From assembly GCF_000423185.1 (NCBI RefSeq), contig NZ_AUHM01000005.1, positions 124,001 through 188,000 on the forward strand: a DNA stretch of 64,000 bases, read 5' to 3'. Both the position numbers and the translations under genes were made by a program. The notes under the pieces were generated by a model, which saw only the letters and a list, made by a program, of their open reading frames with translations, was not told the DNA's origin and did not search any database. This DNA is from Inquilinus limosus DSM 16000. GTDB lineage: Bacteria > Pseudomonadota > Alphaproteobacteria > DSM-16000 > Inquilinaceae. Shown here piece by piece: positions 27,713 through 36,329 of the stretch (its first letter is position 1; the number at the start of each line of letters is the position of its first letter).

Positions 27713-28513
27713 TCACGGCAGCTTCACGGCCCTCAGCGGGTGGCTTCCGCCGGTCATGCGGCAGACGCCCTTCTGATCCGCCGGGTTGAGCGGCAGGAAC
27801 CAGCGCTCCTTCGTGCCTGAGCCGATCCAGGTCAATTCGATCTGCGCATCGCTGCCCCGCCACAGCCAGGACCCGCGCCCGCCCGTCCCGTTGGCCGGAT
27901 CGGTCCATGTGACGCCGAACCGGTCGTCGAAATCGTAGACCCAGCTCCAGCGGCCGACCGTCACCGTCCACTTCCCCACCAGCATCCGCTGGGCCGGGGT
28001 CAGCGACACGGAATCCTCGAATCCGAAGAAGCCGACGAACGGAACCTCGTTCCGGGCCTCCCACCAGTCGGCATATCGGCTGACCCAGGGATTGTAGACG
28101 TTCAGCGTCTTGTGCCAGTCGAGGACGTATTCGGCGTTGTCGTCCATCCGCAGCAGGGTTGCGATATGCGCCCAGCCGCCCGCCGAGCGCGGATCCGTCT
28201 GCTCCACCGCCTGCAGGTGCGGGATGCGGATCCGCCGTGGCCGCAGGGCGGCGACGGTGACCGCCGCGATGCCGCCGCACATCAGCTGCTCATAGGTCCC
28301 CTGGTCCATGAGACCGGCGCCGTTCAGCACATAGGCTTGGGCATTCCGCGTCCAGCCCGAGAGACCGAAGGTCTCCAGCACCGCCTGCCGGAAATTCGGC
28401 ACCAATCCCAGGCCTCCGTCGGGCCCTGGATCCGGCTGGATGACCCGGTTGCACATCGGGTCCGCCGCGACGATCTCGATGGCGATCTTCACCTGCTCGC
28501 GCGTCAGCGGCAT
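27713..28513 (-). CDS. Hypothetical protein, 266 residues
   Basis: I do not recognise the family. The N-terminal 60 residues look helical (REQVKIAIEIVAADPMCNRV; FRQAVLETFGLSGWT). The C-terminal 90 residues are rich in Trp, Gly and beta-branched residues (VGKWTVTVGRWSWVYDF, VTWTDPANGTGGRGSWLWRG, IELTWIGSGTKERWFLPLNP), suggesting a small antiparallel beta-barrel or lipocalin-like domain. There is no signal peptide or membrane segment. The start ATG 28513 gives MPLTREQV. Codon use matches the neighbourhood, so it is likely a real gene. It stands alone, flanked by same-strand genes with 140-bp or longer gaps. Confidence 0.7.
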   Translation of the reverse strand: MPLTREQVKIAIEIVAADPMCNRVIQPDPGPDGGLGLVPNFRQAVLETFGLSGWTRNAQAYVLNGAGLMDQGTYEQLMCGGIAAVTVAALRPRRIRIPHLQAVEQTDPRSAGGWAHIATLLRMDDNAEYVLDWHKTLNVYNPWVSRYADWWEARNEVPFVGFFGFEDSVSLTPAQRMLVGKWTVTVGRWSWVYDFDDRFGVTWTDPANGTGGRGSWLWRGSDAQIELTWIGSGTKERWFLPLNPADQKGVCRMTGGSHPLRAVKLP

Positions 28514-28653
28514 ATCGGGCCCTCCGCTCGCGCAGGCCGGAGGCCTGCGACGCCGTTGGATCCGGAAGAGATCCGCCCCGACGCTATCCAGGCAGCGGAC
28601 CAGGCCTCAATCCCCCAGCATTAGGGGGCGGGACGGTCCGGCCGCCGATGGAT

Positions 28654-30879
28654 CTACGCCGTCCGAAGCACCCGCAGCGTGCGGCCGGCCGCGCCGGGCG
28701 GCAGGTCGACGGTGACGCCGGCCTCCGCCCGCCAGAGCGCGGCTTCGTCGCCGATGCGCAGGTCCAGCACGCGCTCCGGCGCCAGGGACGGGAAGCGCAA
28801 CCATGCGCCGGCCGGCAGCTCCGGCGGCAGGGTGACGGCGATGTCGCCTTCGCCGAAGCGCAGCTGCGACAGCCGGCCCCGCACATTGGTCTCCAAGAGC
28901 GTGCGGCTGCCCTGCCGCAAAGCCAGCACGCCGGCCTCGATGGCGACCGTCACCGCGCCGGCCGGGCTGGCGATCGGGCCGAGCGTCGCGTCGGCGCCGT
29001 CGTTGACGACCTCCCAGCCGCCCCAAGGGTTGACGTCCATCACCCGGGCGACGCCGAGGGCGGGCATCAGCGCGCCCCAGCTGTAGAAGCCCTCGGTGTC
29101 CGGCTGGTCCATCGGCTCGCCGGTCTCGGCGTTGTAGTTCTCCGGGCACAGCCGGCGCTCGTCCCAGGCGCGGCGGAACAGACGCAGGCTGTCCTCGGCC
29201 AGCTTGATCGCCTCGGCCTCGAAGCCGTTGCGGCGCAGCCCGTGCCAGACCATCCAGTTCAAGGGCGGCCAGATCCGGCCGCGCCAGTAGGAATTGTCCT
29301 TGGCCGCCGGGTCGTCGCGGGTGGTGCCGGGGATGACGAATTCGCCGCCGAAGGTGGCCGGGTCCTCGAGATGGGCCAGCAGTTGCTGGATCTGCCCGGG
29401 CGAGGCGGCGCCGCAGATCAGCGGATAGAAGCTGGTCGGCCCCAGGCTGCGCACGAATTCGCCGGACCACAGCCGGTTGGCGAAGATGCCGCGGCTCTCG
29501 TCCCACAGCTCGGCGCCGATCTTCGCCCGGGTCCGGGCGGCGGTCTCGGCATGGGCGGCCGCGGCGGCCTGGTCGCCCAGCTCGGCCGCGATCCAGGACA
29601 GCACCTCGGCGTCGAAGGCCAGCAGGCTGTTCAGCCCGACATCCTCGCAGCGCAGGGTGCGCGTCTCCGGGTCGTAGGCCGCCTCGTCATGGATCGGCGA
29701 ATTGTCCATGCTGGATTCGTTGCGGGCTCCGAAGGAGGTGCCCTTGTACAGCCCCTCGCCGACGTCCGAGGTGCCGTAGGAGACCAGGCCCCGGCCGCGC
29801 GGGTCGCGCTCGCGCCACCACCAGGCGTGGTTGCGCGCCAGCGTGCCGTAGGCCAGCTCCAGCATCGGCCGCGAGCGGGAGCGAAGCCAGATCAGCCACA
29901 GCAGGAACGACCCGATCGGCAGCTGGGTGCGGTCGACCCAGGCGTCGTTGGCGGTCAGCAGGCAGGCGAGGTTGCCCTCCGGCGTGGCGCTGGCCAGCGA
30001 CGCCGCCAGGTTCTCCCGCGCCATCTCCTGGTCCAGGTAGCCGGTCAGCAGCGCGTTGTAGAGCTGGTCGTTCAGCCAGACGCCGAAGCCGCCGAACTTC
30101 GACAGGTTCCAGTTCCGGCTGATCGAGGTATAGGGCCGGCGGTTGACCTCGTCCCACACCGTATTCCAGGCCATCACGTCGCGCAGCGCGTCCAGCGCGC
30201 CGGCCTGGGCCCCGGTCTGGCTCGGCAGGGAAGGGGCCTCGCCCGGCTCGGCCGCCAGCGCCTTGGCACGCTCGACCGCCAGGTCGGCCCGGTCAGCCAC
30301 GGCGACGCCGATGCCGCCGTCGCGCATCATCTCCAGGTTGAAGCGCAGCACCAGCACCGGCGCCGCTTCGGACCGCGCGCCGAGATGGAAGTAGCCGTGG
30401 GTCTCGTAATCCTCGGCCACGGCCTCGACCGTGGCGTGGCCGGTCACCTGCACCGGCGGCTCGGCGCTGGCCAGGGCGACGAAGCGGTGACCGACCTTGA
30501 CCAATGCGGCCCCCGCCGGGTCCCAGCGCACGGTCTGCCCGTCCTCCGCCGACAGGCACAGGTTGAACCAGAAGCGCAGGCCCCATTCGCCGGTCTTCTG
30601 CGTGCGCCAGGTGCCGGACAGCGCGAACGGCCCGCGCTTGGCCCAGCGCCAAGCCAGGAGGGTGCCGGCATGGTCCAGGTCCAGCTCCACCAGGCTGCCG
30701 TCCAGGGCGTGGCGGCCGTAGCGGACCGACTTGGCCGGGAACAGCGTGGCGCTGCGGCTGCTGTCGGCATAGGCCAGCGGCGTCACCCGCACGCCCAGCG
30801 GCAGGAACACCATCTCGGCCGGGCGGCTGGACCAGGTGTTCCAGGCCCGGGCGAGCGGGACGGTCGTATCGCGCAGCAT
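28654..30879 (-). CDS. Glycoside hydrolase of the MGH1/GH63 (trehalase-like) group
   Basis: A 741-residue protein whose C-terminal (alpha/alpha)6 barrel carries GH63/MGH1-type motifs: ARNESSMDNSPIHDEAAYDP, a DNSYWRGRIWPPLNWMVWHG block and PENYNAETGEPMDQPDTEGF then YSWGAL. The N-terminal 250 residues form a beta-sandwich-like region. The known group cleaves alpha-glucosides or mannosylglycerate-type substrates by inversion; conserved acidic residues sit in the blocks above. No signal peptide, so probably cytoplasmic. ATG 30879 gives MLRDTTVPLARAWNTW; the longer frame begins inside a palindromic repeat and is rejected. The substrate cannot be assigned. Confidence 0.85.
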   Translation of the reverse strand: MLRDTTVPLARAWNTWSSRPAEMVFLPLGVRVTPLAYADSSRSATLFPAKSVRYGRHALDGSLVELDLDHAGTLLAWRWAKRGPFALSGTWRTQKTGEWGLRFWFNLCLSAEDGQTVRWDPAGAALVKVGHRFVALASAEPPVQVTGHATVEAVAEDYETHGYFHLGARSEAAPVLVLRFNLEMMRDGGIGVAVADRADLAVERAKALAAEPGEAPSLPSQTGAQAGALDALRDVMAWNTVWDEVNRRPYTSISRNWNLSKFGGFGVWLNDQLYNALLTGYLDQEMARENLAASLASATPEGNLACLLTANDAWVDRTQLPIGSFLLWLIWLRSRSRPMLELAYGTLARNHAWWWRERDPRGRGLVSYGTSDVGEGLYKGTSFGARNESSMDNSPIHDEAAYDPETRTLRCEDVGLNSLLAFDAEVLSWIAAELGDQAAAAAHAETAARTRAKIGAELWDESRGIFANRLWSGEFVRSLGPTSFYPLICGAASPGQIQQLLAHLEDPATFGGEFVIPGTTRDDPAAKDNSYWRGRIWPPLNWMVWHGLRRNGFEAEAIKLAEDSLRLFRRAWDERRLCPENYNAETGEPMDQPDTEGFYSWGALMPALGVARVMDVNPWGGWEVVNDGADATLGPIASPAGAVTVAIEAGVLALRQGSRTLLETNVRGRLSQLRFGEGDIAVTLPPELPAGAWLRFPSLAPERVLDLRIGDEAALWRAEAGVTVDLPPGAAGRTLRVLRTA

Positions 30880-30921
30880 CAGGGCCTCGTGCCGAAAGTC
30901 GTCATTGCCATGTCTTCCCGA

Positions 30922-31012
30922 CCCGTCATGGCGAGCCCCGAAGGGGCGTGGCCATCCAGGGGCCAATGCGAGCGGCCCTGGATGGCCACGGCGCTGCGCG
31001 CCTCGCCATGGC
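30922..31012. repeat. Dispersed palindromic repeat, family A, copy 2
   Basis: Same core as 2241-2340 and 42694-42782: CATGGCGAGCCCCGAAGGGG, then CGTGGCCATCC, ending CTCGCCATG. It lies in the gap between the isochorismatase-like gene and the downstream glycosidase gene, both on the minus strand, so it may mark the end of the pot operon transcript. Confidence 0.85.
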
Positions 31013-31036
31013 GGATGAATGCAAGTACCGCTTCTT

Positions 31037-31636
31037 CTACCGACTCCAGGCCCGCAGGGCCGCTTCGGTCGTGACGATCTCCACCTGCTGGTCGAAGCGC
31101 GGCAGGATGAGGTCGAGCGTGGCGTGGTGGCCCGGCAGCGACGAGCTGGTCATCGCGTCGGACACGGCGACGATGCGGAAGCCGCGGTCGATGCCGTCGA
31201 GGATGGTGCCGAGCACGCAGACATCCGTCTCCACCCCCGTGACGATCAGCGTGTCGGCGCCCAGCGCCGCGAGCCGGTCGACGAACTCCGGCGCGGCGAA
31301 GGCGGAATGGGTCGGCTTGTCGATGACGCTGCCCTCCGGCGCCAGGGCCGCCAGCTCCGCCACCAGGTCCAGCATGCCGGGCGCCAGGTTCGGCCGGGTC
31401 ACCGCCCGCCAATGGGTGTAGTAGCGGCGCCAGGTGCCGGGCGCGTCCTCGGCCTTCTCCGGCGTCACGAAGCGCGGGAACAGGGTGCGGCCGGGCTTCG
31501 CCTTCACGAGGGCGGCGACGTTGGGGACGACGCCCATCAGCGTTGGGGTCGACCACACCGTGTCCTCGGCGAACAGGCGCTGCAGGTCGATGGCGATGTG
31601 GACGGTGTTCGGCGACAGCGGCCCGAAGCGCAGCAT
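31037..31636 (-). CDS. Isochorismatase-family cysteine hydrolase
   Basis: A 199-residue alpha/beta hydrolase of the isochorismatase/nicotinamidase superfamily. The catalytic triad is visible: Asp17 in HIAIDLQRLF, Lys107 in VIDKPTHSAF, and Cys140 in VTGVETDVCVLGT, with the expected cis-peptide segment before the Cys. Members hydrolyse amides such as nicotinamide, carbamoylputrescine-like or N-carbamoyl compounds. ATG 31636 is preferred: it overlaps the potA-like stop (TGATG), while the frame also allows a TTG one codon earlier. Coupling to a polyamine-type transporter suggests an imported amide or ureido compound as substrate, an inference from context. Confidence 0.88.
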   Translation of the reverse strand: MLRFGPLSPNTVHIAIDLQRLFAEDTVWSTPTLMGVVPNVAALVKAKPGRTLFPRFVTPEKAEDAPGTWRRYYTHWRAVTRPNLAPGMLDLVAELAALAPEGSVIDKPTHSAFAAPEFVDRLAALGADTLIVTGVETDVCVLGTILDGIDRGFRIVAVSDAMTSSSLPGHHATLDLILPRFDQQVEIVTTEAALRAWSR

Positions 31637-32700
31637 CAATCCTCCAGCGCGATGGTGTGGGCGGCGGACCAGCCCAGGGTGATGGCGGAGCCGGGCTGCG
31701 GTGCCGCGGCGTCCTGCGACCGGTTCTGGGCGAAGACCTTCAGCTCGCGCCCGTCCGGCCCGGCCAGCAGATAGGTCGAGACCGCGCCGGCATAGATCAC
31801 CTCGCGCAGAGTCGCCGGGATCGCGTTCTCGAAGGTATGGGCGGTGTTCGGGGTCAGGATCTGCATCTTCTCCGGCCGCACCGCCAGGGTGACCTTGGAG
31901 CCCGCCGCCGCCAGCTTCCCCGCGACCCGGACGATGCCGCCGCCCGGCATCTCGACGCCGCCGGCCGTCACCGTGCCCTCGAGGAAATTGGCGTCGCCCA
32001 AGAACCCGGCGGCGAAGCGGGTGCGCGGCCGCTCGTAGATCTCGCCCGGCGCCCCGTCCTGCACGATCCGGCCGCGGTCCAGGATGGCAATGCGGTCGGA
32101 CAGGGTCAGCGCCTCCTCCTGGTCATGGGTGACGAAGATGGTGGTCAGGCCGCTCTCGCGCTGGATGCGCTTCAGCTCGACCTGCATCTCCTGCCGCAGC
32201 CGCCGGTCCAGCGCCGACAGCGGCTCGTCCAGCAGCAGCACGGTCGGTTTGGTGACGATGGCGCGGGCCAGGGCCACGCGCTGCTGCTGCCCGCCCGACA
32301 GCTGCTTCGGGTGGCGAGCCTCGAAGCCGGACAGGCGCACCATCTCCAGCGCCTCGCGCGCCTCCTTGGCCGCCTGGGTCCCGCGCACGCCGCGCCGGTT
32401 CAGCCCGAACATCACGTTCTGCAGCACGGTCATGTGCGGGAACAGGGCGTAGGATTGGAACACCATGCCGATGCGCCGCTTCCACACCGGCACCCGCGTC
32501 ACCTCCTCGGCGCCGATGCGCAGCTCGCCCTCGTCCGGCACCACGAAGCCGGCGACGATGCGCAGGAGGGTGGTCTTGCCGGAGCCGGAGGGGCCGAGCA
32601 GGCTGGTGAAGCGCCCGGCCTCGAAGCGCGCGCTGATCCGGTCCAGCACGGTGGCGGGGCCGTAGCGCTTGCTGACGCCAGTGACTTCAACGCCGCTCAC
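31636..32700 (-). CDS. Polyamine/opine-type ABC transporter ATP-binding protein, PotA-like
   Basis: A 354-residue ATPase with a C-terminal TOBE domain. Walker A is GPSGSGKTT, Q-loop QSYALFPHMTV, signature LSGGQQQRVALARAI, Walker B TVLLLDEPLSALD and switch THDQEEALTLSDRI. The last 100 residues (VTLAVRPEKMQILTP...) form the TOBE region typical of PotA/FbpC. The start is GTG 32700, which overlaps the potC-like gene by 14 bp. With the two permeases and binding protein upstream it forms a complete PotDBCA-type importer. Spermidine/putrescine is only one possible substrate; agmatine, opines or related cations use the same family. Confidence 0.92.
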   Translation of the reverse strand: MSGVEVTGVSKRYGPATVLDRISARFEAGRFTSLLGPSGSGKTTLLRIVAGFVVPDEGELRIGAEEVTRVPVWKRRIGMVFQSYALFPHMTVLQNVMFGLNRRGVRGTQAAKEAREALEMVRLSGFEARHPKQLSGGQQQRVALARAIVTKPTVLLLDEPLSALDRRLRQEMQVELKRIQRESGLTTIFVTHDQEEALTLSDRIAILDRGRIVQDGAPGEIYERPRTRFAAGFLGDANFLEGTVTAGGVEMPGGGIVRVAGKLAAAGSKVTLAVRPEKMQILTPNTAHTFENAIPATLREVIYAGAVSTYLLAGPDGRELKVFAQNRSQDAAAPQPGSAITLGWSAAHTIALED

Positions 32701-33466
32701 GGGCGCCTCCCATGTTCGACAAGAGGGCGAAGGCCAGAACCAGGACCATCGAGGCGCCCAGCAGGATGGTGGAGATGGCGTTGATCTCCGGCGTGAAGCC
32801 CTTGCGGATGGCGGAGTAGATCTCGACCGGCAGGGTGGTGACGCCGGGCGTGGCCAGGAAGTAGGAGACCACGAACTGGTCCAGCGACACGGCGAAGGCG
32901 AACAGCGCCGCGGCGATGATGCTGGGCAGCAGCAGCGGCAGGGTGATGCTGAAGAAGGCGTGCAGCGGGGTGGAGCCCAGGCTCATCGCCGCCTCCTCCA
33001 GATCGGCGCGCTGCGACTGCAGCCCGGTGCCGACCACCAGCACGACATAGGGGATGGCCAGGGCGACATGGCCGATGGTCATGGCGAACAGGCCGCGGCC
33101 GATGCCGGTGGAGAAGAAGAACACCAGCATCGCCGTGCCGGTGATCAGCCAGGGGATGGCGATCGGCGGCAGCAGGAGCAATTGGAGCAGCGACCGGCCG
33201 CGGAACTTTCGCCGCGACAGGGCCAGCGCCGCCGGGGTGCCGATCGCGGTGGCCAGCACGGCGGTGACGACGGCCAGGATCAAGCTGTTGCCGCTGGCCG
33301 ACAGCAGCCGCTCATTGCCCGGCAGCTTGGCGAACCAGTCCAGCGAAAAGCTGAACGGCAGCTCGTAGAGCGGCGAGGCGTTGAACGCCATCACCACCAT
33401 CACCGCGATCGGCAGGTACAGGAAGGCGATGACGACCCAGAGATGGGCGAGGCCCAGGCGCTTCAT
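32687..33466 (-). CDS. ABC transporter permease, PotC-like
   Basis: A 259-residue inner-membrane permease with six hydrophobic segments, starting LGLAHLWVVIAFLYLPIAVMV. The EAA-like loop is LEEAAMSLGSTPLHAFFSIT followed by LPLLLPSIIAAALFAF. The periplasmic loop after helix 1 (FNASPLYELPFSFSLDWF) is characteristic of PotC homologues. It pairs with the PotB-like permease upstream; between them lies a 177-bp composite palindromic repeat. The 3' end overlaps the ATPase gene. Confidence 0.92.
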   Translation of the reverse strand: MKRLGLAHLWVVIAFLYLPIAVMVVMAFNASPLYELPFSFSLDWFAKLPGNERLLSASGNSLILAVVTAVLATAIGTPAALALSRRKFRGRSLLQLLLLPPIAIPWLITGTAMLVFFFSTGIGRGLFAMTIGHVALAIPYVVLVVGTGLQSQRADLEEAAMSLGSTPLHAFFSITLPLLLPSIIAAALFAFAVSLDQFVVSYFLATPGVTTLPVEIYSAIRKGFTPEINAISTILLGASMVLVLAFALLSNMGGARERR

Positions 33467-33515
33467 GGGCGGACTCCCGCGATCCCGGCGCTGTCGGATT
33501 CAGGCATCGCCCTCC

Positions 33516-33692
33516 TTGAGTCCCCCCTCCCCCCGCGGGAGGGGGGTAGGGGGAGGGGGTTCCCTCGGCCCGAGCCGGCCTGGATCGTTGCGGGCTGGCA
33601 CAGGCGGCGAATTCGGCCCTCTGCCCATTCGCGCGCGGACGCGCGCAGACCCCTCCCCCTATCCCCCTCCCGCAAGGGGAGGGGGGACTCAA
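33516..33692. repeat. Composite palindromic repeat, family F, copy 1 (inside the pot operon)
   Basis: A 177-bp element with outer arms TTGAGTCCCCCCTCC... and ...GGAGGGGGGACTCAA. Each end carries its own GGGAGGGGG/CCCCCTCCC hairpin, and the centre holds GCGCGCGGACGCGCGC. A second copy of the same size and order is at 60051-60226. It fills the gap between the two permease genes of one operon, so it is transcribed and could fold strongly in the mRNA. Confidence 0.85.
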
Positions 33693-33746
33693 AAAGAACC
33701 TGCCCCACGGTGTGTGAATGCGATGGGGACTTGGTCAGGATGCCCG

Positions 33747-34652
33747 TCATGCCCGCGCTCCATGCCGCTTCAGCACCGGCGAGGCCAGGGCGAAGATCGC
33801 CAGCACGATCGCCAGCATGGTGAAGGACAGGGCGGCGCCCAGCGGCCAGTTGAAGGCCTGGGTGAACTGGTCCTCGATCACCGTGCCCATGGTGACGCCG
33901 ACCCTGCCGCCCAGGATGCGCGGCTCCATGAAGCTGCCGATCACCGGCACGAAGATCAGGACCGAGCCCGAGATCAGCCCCGGCGTCGCCAGCGGCAGGA
34001 TGATCTTCCAGAACACCACCGGCGCCCGGGCGCCCAGGCTGCGCGCCGCCTCCAGGATCTGGTCGTCGATCGCGACCAGCGACAGGTAGCAGGTCAGGAT
34101 CATGTAGGGCAGGTAGGCGTGCACCAGCCCGACGATGATGGCGGGGTAGGAGTAGAGCAGCCCCAGCGGCGCCGCGTCCGGCACGATCCAGTGGTAGAGG
34201 CCGTCGATCAGCCCCCCGTCGCGCAGCACCATGGTCCAGGAGAAGACGCGGACGAGGCCGTTGGTCCAGAACGGCAGGATGATCAGCAGGAACAGCGCCT
34301 GCCGGGTGCGGCCGAAGGTGGAGCGGGCCAGGGCCAGCGCCGCCGGCAGCCCGATCGCGGCGCAGATCAGCGTGGTCCAGATCCCGATCGACAGCGAGGT
34401 CCAGGCGACGTCGCGCAGATAGGGCCGCTTCAGGAAGGCCAGGTAGTTGTCGAGGGTCCAGACGATGGCCCGGCCGCCGAAGGGGGCGACTTTCAGGAAG
34501 CTGAAGCCCAGCATCATCAGCAGCGGCAGGAAGATCGCCAGCGTCAGCCAGCCATAGGCCGGCAGCAGCAGCCCCGCCGTGGCCAGCCGGCCGCGCCTTT
34601 CCGGCGCAGCCGGCGCCACGGCGGGCGCATTGGTTGCCGCCAGCTCGGTCAT
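33747..34652 (-). CDS. ABC transporter permease, PotB-like
   Basis: A 301-residue permease. Helix 1 is ATAGLLLPAYGWLTLAIFLP; the EAA-type loop is EAARSLGARAPVVFWKIILP, followed by LATPGLISGSVLIFVPVIGS and FMEPRILGG, a stretch highly conserved in PotB/PotH proteins. ATG 34652 (MTELAATNAP) is preferred over the frame's first ATG 18 codons upstream, because the extension runs toward a repeat and lacks similarity. It works with the PotC-like permease and the PotA-like ATPase. Confidence 0.92.
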   Translation of the reverse strand: MTELAATNAPAVAPAAPERRGRLATAGLLLPAYGWLTLAIFLPLLMMLGFSFLKVAPFGGRAIVWTLDNYLAFLKRPYLRDVAWTSLSIGIWTTLICAAIGLPAALALARSTFGRTRQALFLLIILPFWTNGLVRVFSWTMVLRDGGLIDGLYHWIVPDAAPLGLLYSYPAIIVGLVHAYLPYMILTCYLSLVAIDDQILEAARSLGARAPVVFWKIILPLATPGLISGSVLIFVPVIGSFMEPRILGGRVGVTMGTVIEDQFTQAFNWPLGAALSFTMLAIVLAIFALASPVLKRHGARA

Positions 34653-34698
34653 CTGCTCATCCCTTGCTGCAACCTTACTCTCCTCCCATCCCCTTCTT

Positions 34699-34788
34699 GT
34701 CATCACCGGGCTTGATCCGGTGATCCAGAGGCTATCAACGACCGTACTGGCGGCCCCTGGATGCCCGGGTCAAGCCCGGGCACGACAG
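34699..34788. repeat. Palindromic repeat, family B, copy 1
   Basis: About 90 bp: GTCATCACCGGGCTTGATCC ... CCTGGATGCCCGGGTCAAGC. The GGGCTTGA/TCAAGCCC arms and the ATCCAG/CTGGAT arms are shared with copies at 45739-45825 and 60712-60788. It lies between the binding-protein gene and the first permease gene of the pot operon. Confidence 0.85.
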
Positions 34789-34820
34789 GAATGAAGCGAA
34801 CCCTGCCTCTCACTCCCCAT

Positions 34821-34906
34821 CGTCATTGCGAGGAGGCGCAGCCGACGAAGCAATCCAGGGCGGCTCGTACTGGCCCCTGGATTGCTTCGCTGCGCTCGCA
34901 ATGACG
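34821..34906. repeat. Palindromic repeat, family C
   Basis: An 86-bp palindrome with arms CGTCATTGCGAGGAGGCGCA and TGCGCTCGCAATGACG, inner arms GAAGCAATCCAGG and CCTGGATTGCTTC. Only one copy occurs in the window, but this style (CGTCATTGCGAG...) is widespread between genes of alphaproteobacteria. With family B it fills the 304-bp gap inside the pot operon. Confidence 0.85.
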
Positions 34907-34956
34907 GTATTGAAAGAGGCGCTCGCAAGCGGGAGAGGCAACACAGCGAGCCAAGC

Positions 34957-36033
34957 CTATCCCGCGTAGAACGCCTTCGTCTCCTGCCACAGGTCGGAGA
35001 AGGCGGTGCGCTGGTCGTCGGAGAGCGGCGACATGAACTGCAGCTGCGACAGATATTCCTGCTTGTGGATCTGCTTGTTCAGGTCGTCGGCCGGCAGCGC
35101 CGCCATGGCCTTGGCGTTGGCCGAGGCCGGGGCGCCGATATGGGTGGCCCAGTAGTCGTAGAAGCCGGGGTCGATCATATAATTGATAAAGGCCAGCGCC
35201 GCCTCCTTCTTCGTGCTGGTGGCCGGCACCGACAGCCCGTCGATCCAGCCGATGCCGCCTTCCTTCGGCACCACGAAATCGACCGGCAGCTTGAAGTTGC
35301 GCTGCGACCGCACCGCCGCGCCCGACCAGTAGATCGACACGTCGAACTCGCCGGCGGCGAAGGCCTTGTTCCACTGGTCCTCGCTGGACCACAGCAGCTT
35401 CACGCCGGGCTTCAGCTCCTTCAGCTTGGCGGCGACGGCATCCATGTCCTTCGGCGCGTTGATGTCCTGCCCGGTCATCAGCGCGCCGATGCCGATCGCG
35501 GTGACGGCGTCGTCGAACAGGGCGACGCGGCCGGCGTAAGCCGGGTCGGTCAGCACCGACAGGCTGTCGGCCTTCACCTTGTCGCGGCGCAGGCCCAGCG
35601 CGTTGATGCCCCACAGCCAGGCGACGCCGTAGGTCTTGCCGTCCTTGTGGAAGTTCGCGTGGTCGCGCAGCGCCGGCGCCAGGTCGGCGGCGTTGGCCAC
35701 CTTGGCCAGATCGATCGGCTCCAGCAGGTCCTCGGCCTGGGCCTGCAGGGTGCGGGCGCTGTTGATCAGCACCACGTCATAGGTGCCGGGGTTGGTGCGC
35801 AGCTTGGTCAGCATCTCCTCTTCGGAGTTGAAGTAGTCGTGCTTGACCTCGATGCCGGTCTTCTCGGCGAAGGCCTTCAGCGCCCAGGCCTCGTCGGTGC
35901 CGTAGCCCTGCCAGTTCAGGACATAGATGGTCTCCGCCGCCCGCGCCCGGCGCAGCGGCAGCCCGGTAACGCCGGCCAGCGCCCCGGCCCCGAGCAGGGC
36001 GCCGAAGCGGCGCCGATTGAGTGTGACGGACAT
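34957..36033 (-). CDS. ABC transporter periplasmic binding protein, PotD-like
   Basis: A 358-residue extracellular binding protein (family 1/8, spermidine/putrescine type). The signal region has a twin-arginine start (MSVTLNRRRFGALLGAGALA) and the mature part opens with ETIYVLNWQGYGTDEAWALK, the WxxY-like pattern of PotD. Other landmarks are DVVLINSARTLQAQAEDLLE and PVDFVVPKEGGIGWIDGLSV then PATSTKKEAALAFINYMID. ATG 36033 follows GGGGAG by 8 nt. It heads the pot operon behind a strong promoter that overlaps an 18-bp operator-like palindrome. Confidence 0.92.
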   Translation of the reverse strand: MSVTLNRRRFGALLGAGALAGVTGLPLRRARAAETIYVLNWQGYGTDEAWALKAFAEKTGIEVKHDYFNSEEEMLTKLRTNPGTYDVVLINSARTLQAQAEDLLEPIDLAKVANAADLAPALRDHANFHKDGKTYGVAWLWGINALGLRRDKVKADSLSVLTDPAYAGRVALFDDAVTAIGIGALMTGQDINAPKDMDAVAAKLKELKPGVKLLWSSEDQWNKAFAAGEFDVSIYWSGAAVRSQRNFKLPVDFVVPKEGGIGWIDGLSVPATSTKKEAALAFINYMIDPGFYDYWATHIGAPASANAKAMAALPADDLNKQIHKQEYLSQLQFMSPLSDDQRTAFSDLWQETKAFYAG

Positions 36034-36054
36034 GAAGGTGCTCCCCGGCGGTTA

Positions 36055-36072
36055 TTGTTTGTACACAAACAA
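36055..36072. promoter_or_regulatory. 18-bp operator-like palindrome before the PotD-like gene
   Basis: TTGTTTGTACACAAACAA: two perfect 8-bp arms around AC. It lies directly downstream of the -10 element and upstream of the ribosome site, so a bound repressor would block initiation. The core TTGTACACAA resembles GntR-family operators. No GntR gene is in the window. Confidence 0.7.
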
Positions 36073-36100
36073 CGCTAGCGCAGGGGGAGAGGGGTGTCAA
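36072..36100 (-). promoter_or_regulatory. Promoter of the pot-type operon
   Basis: Minus-strand TTGACA (36100-36095), a 17-bp spacer and TAGCGT (36077-36072). It lies about 40 bp before the start codon and abuts the palindrome at 36055-36072. Consensus -35, ideal spacing and a matching operator make this the most convincing promoter in the window. Confidence 0.65.
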
Positions 36101-36329
36101 ATTGCGTTGGAAGACGGTGGCCGGTCTCCCGGTGGTGAAGATGTGACGTTTGAACCGAAGCCGCAAGCCGGGCAGAAAGCGGAAGTCCCTCGTCCGGCCA
36201 GATAGGTTGGGCTTCTACCCTCTCGACATGCCGTAGATTCTCGACCATGCCATGGATTGCGGTGCCCTTCCCGAAGCTGCGGCGACCAGGCCCAATAGTA
36301 GCTTCCTACCGGCAGCCGTGAGGATGCTC

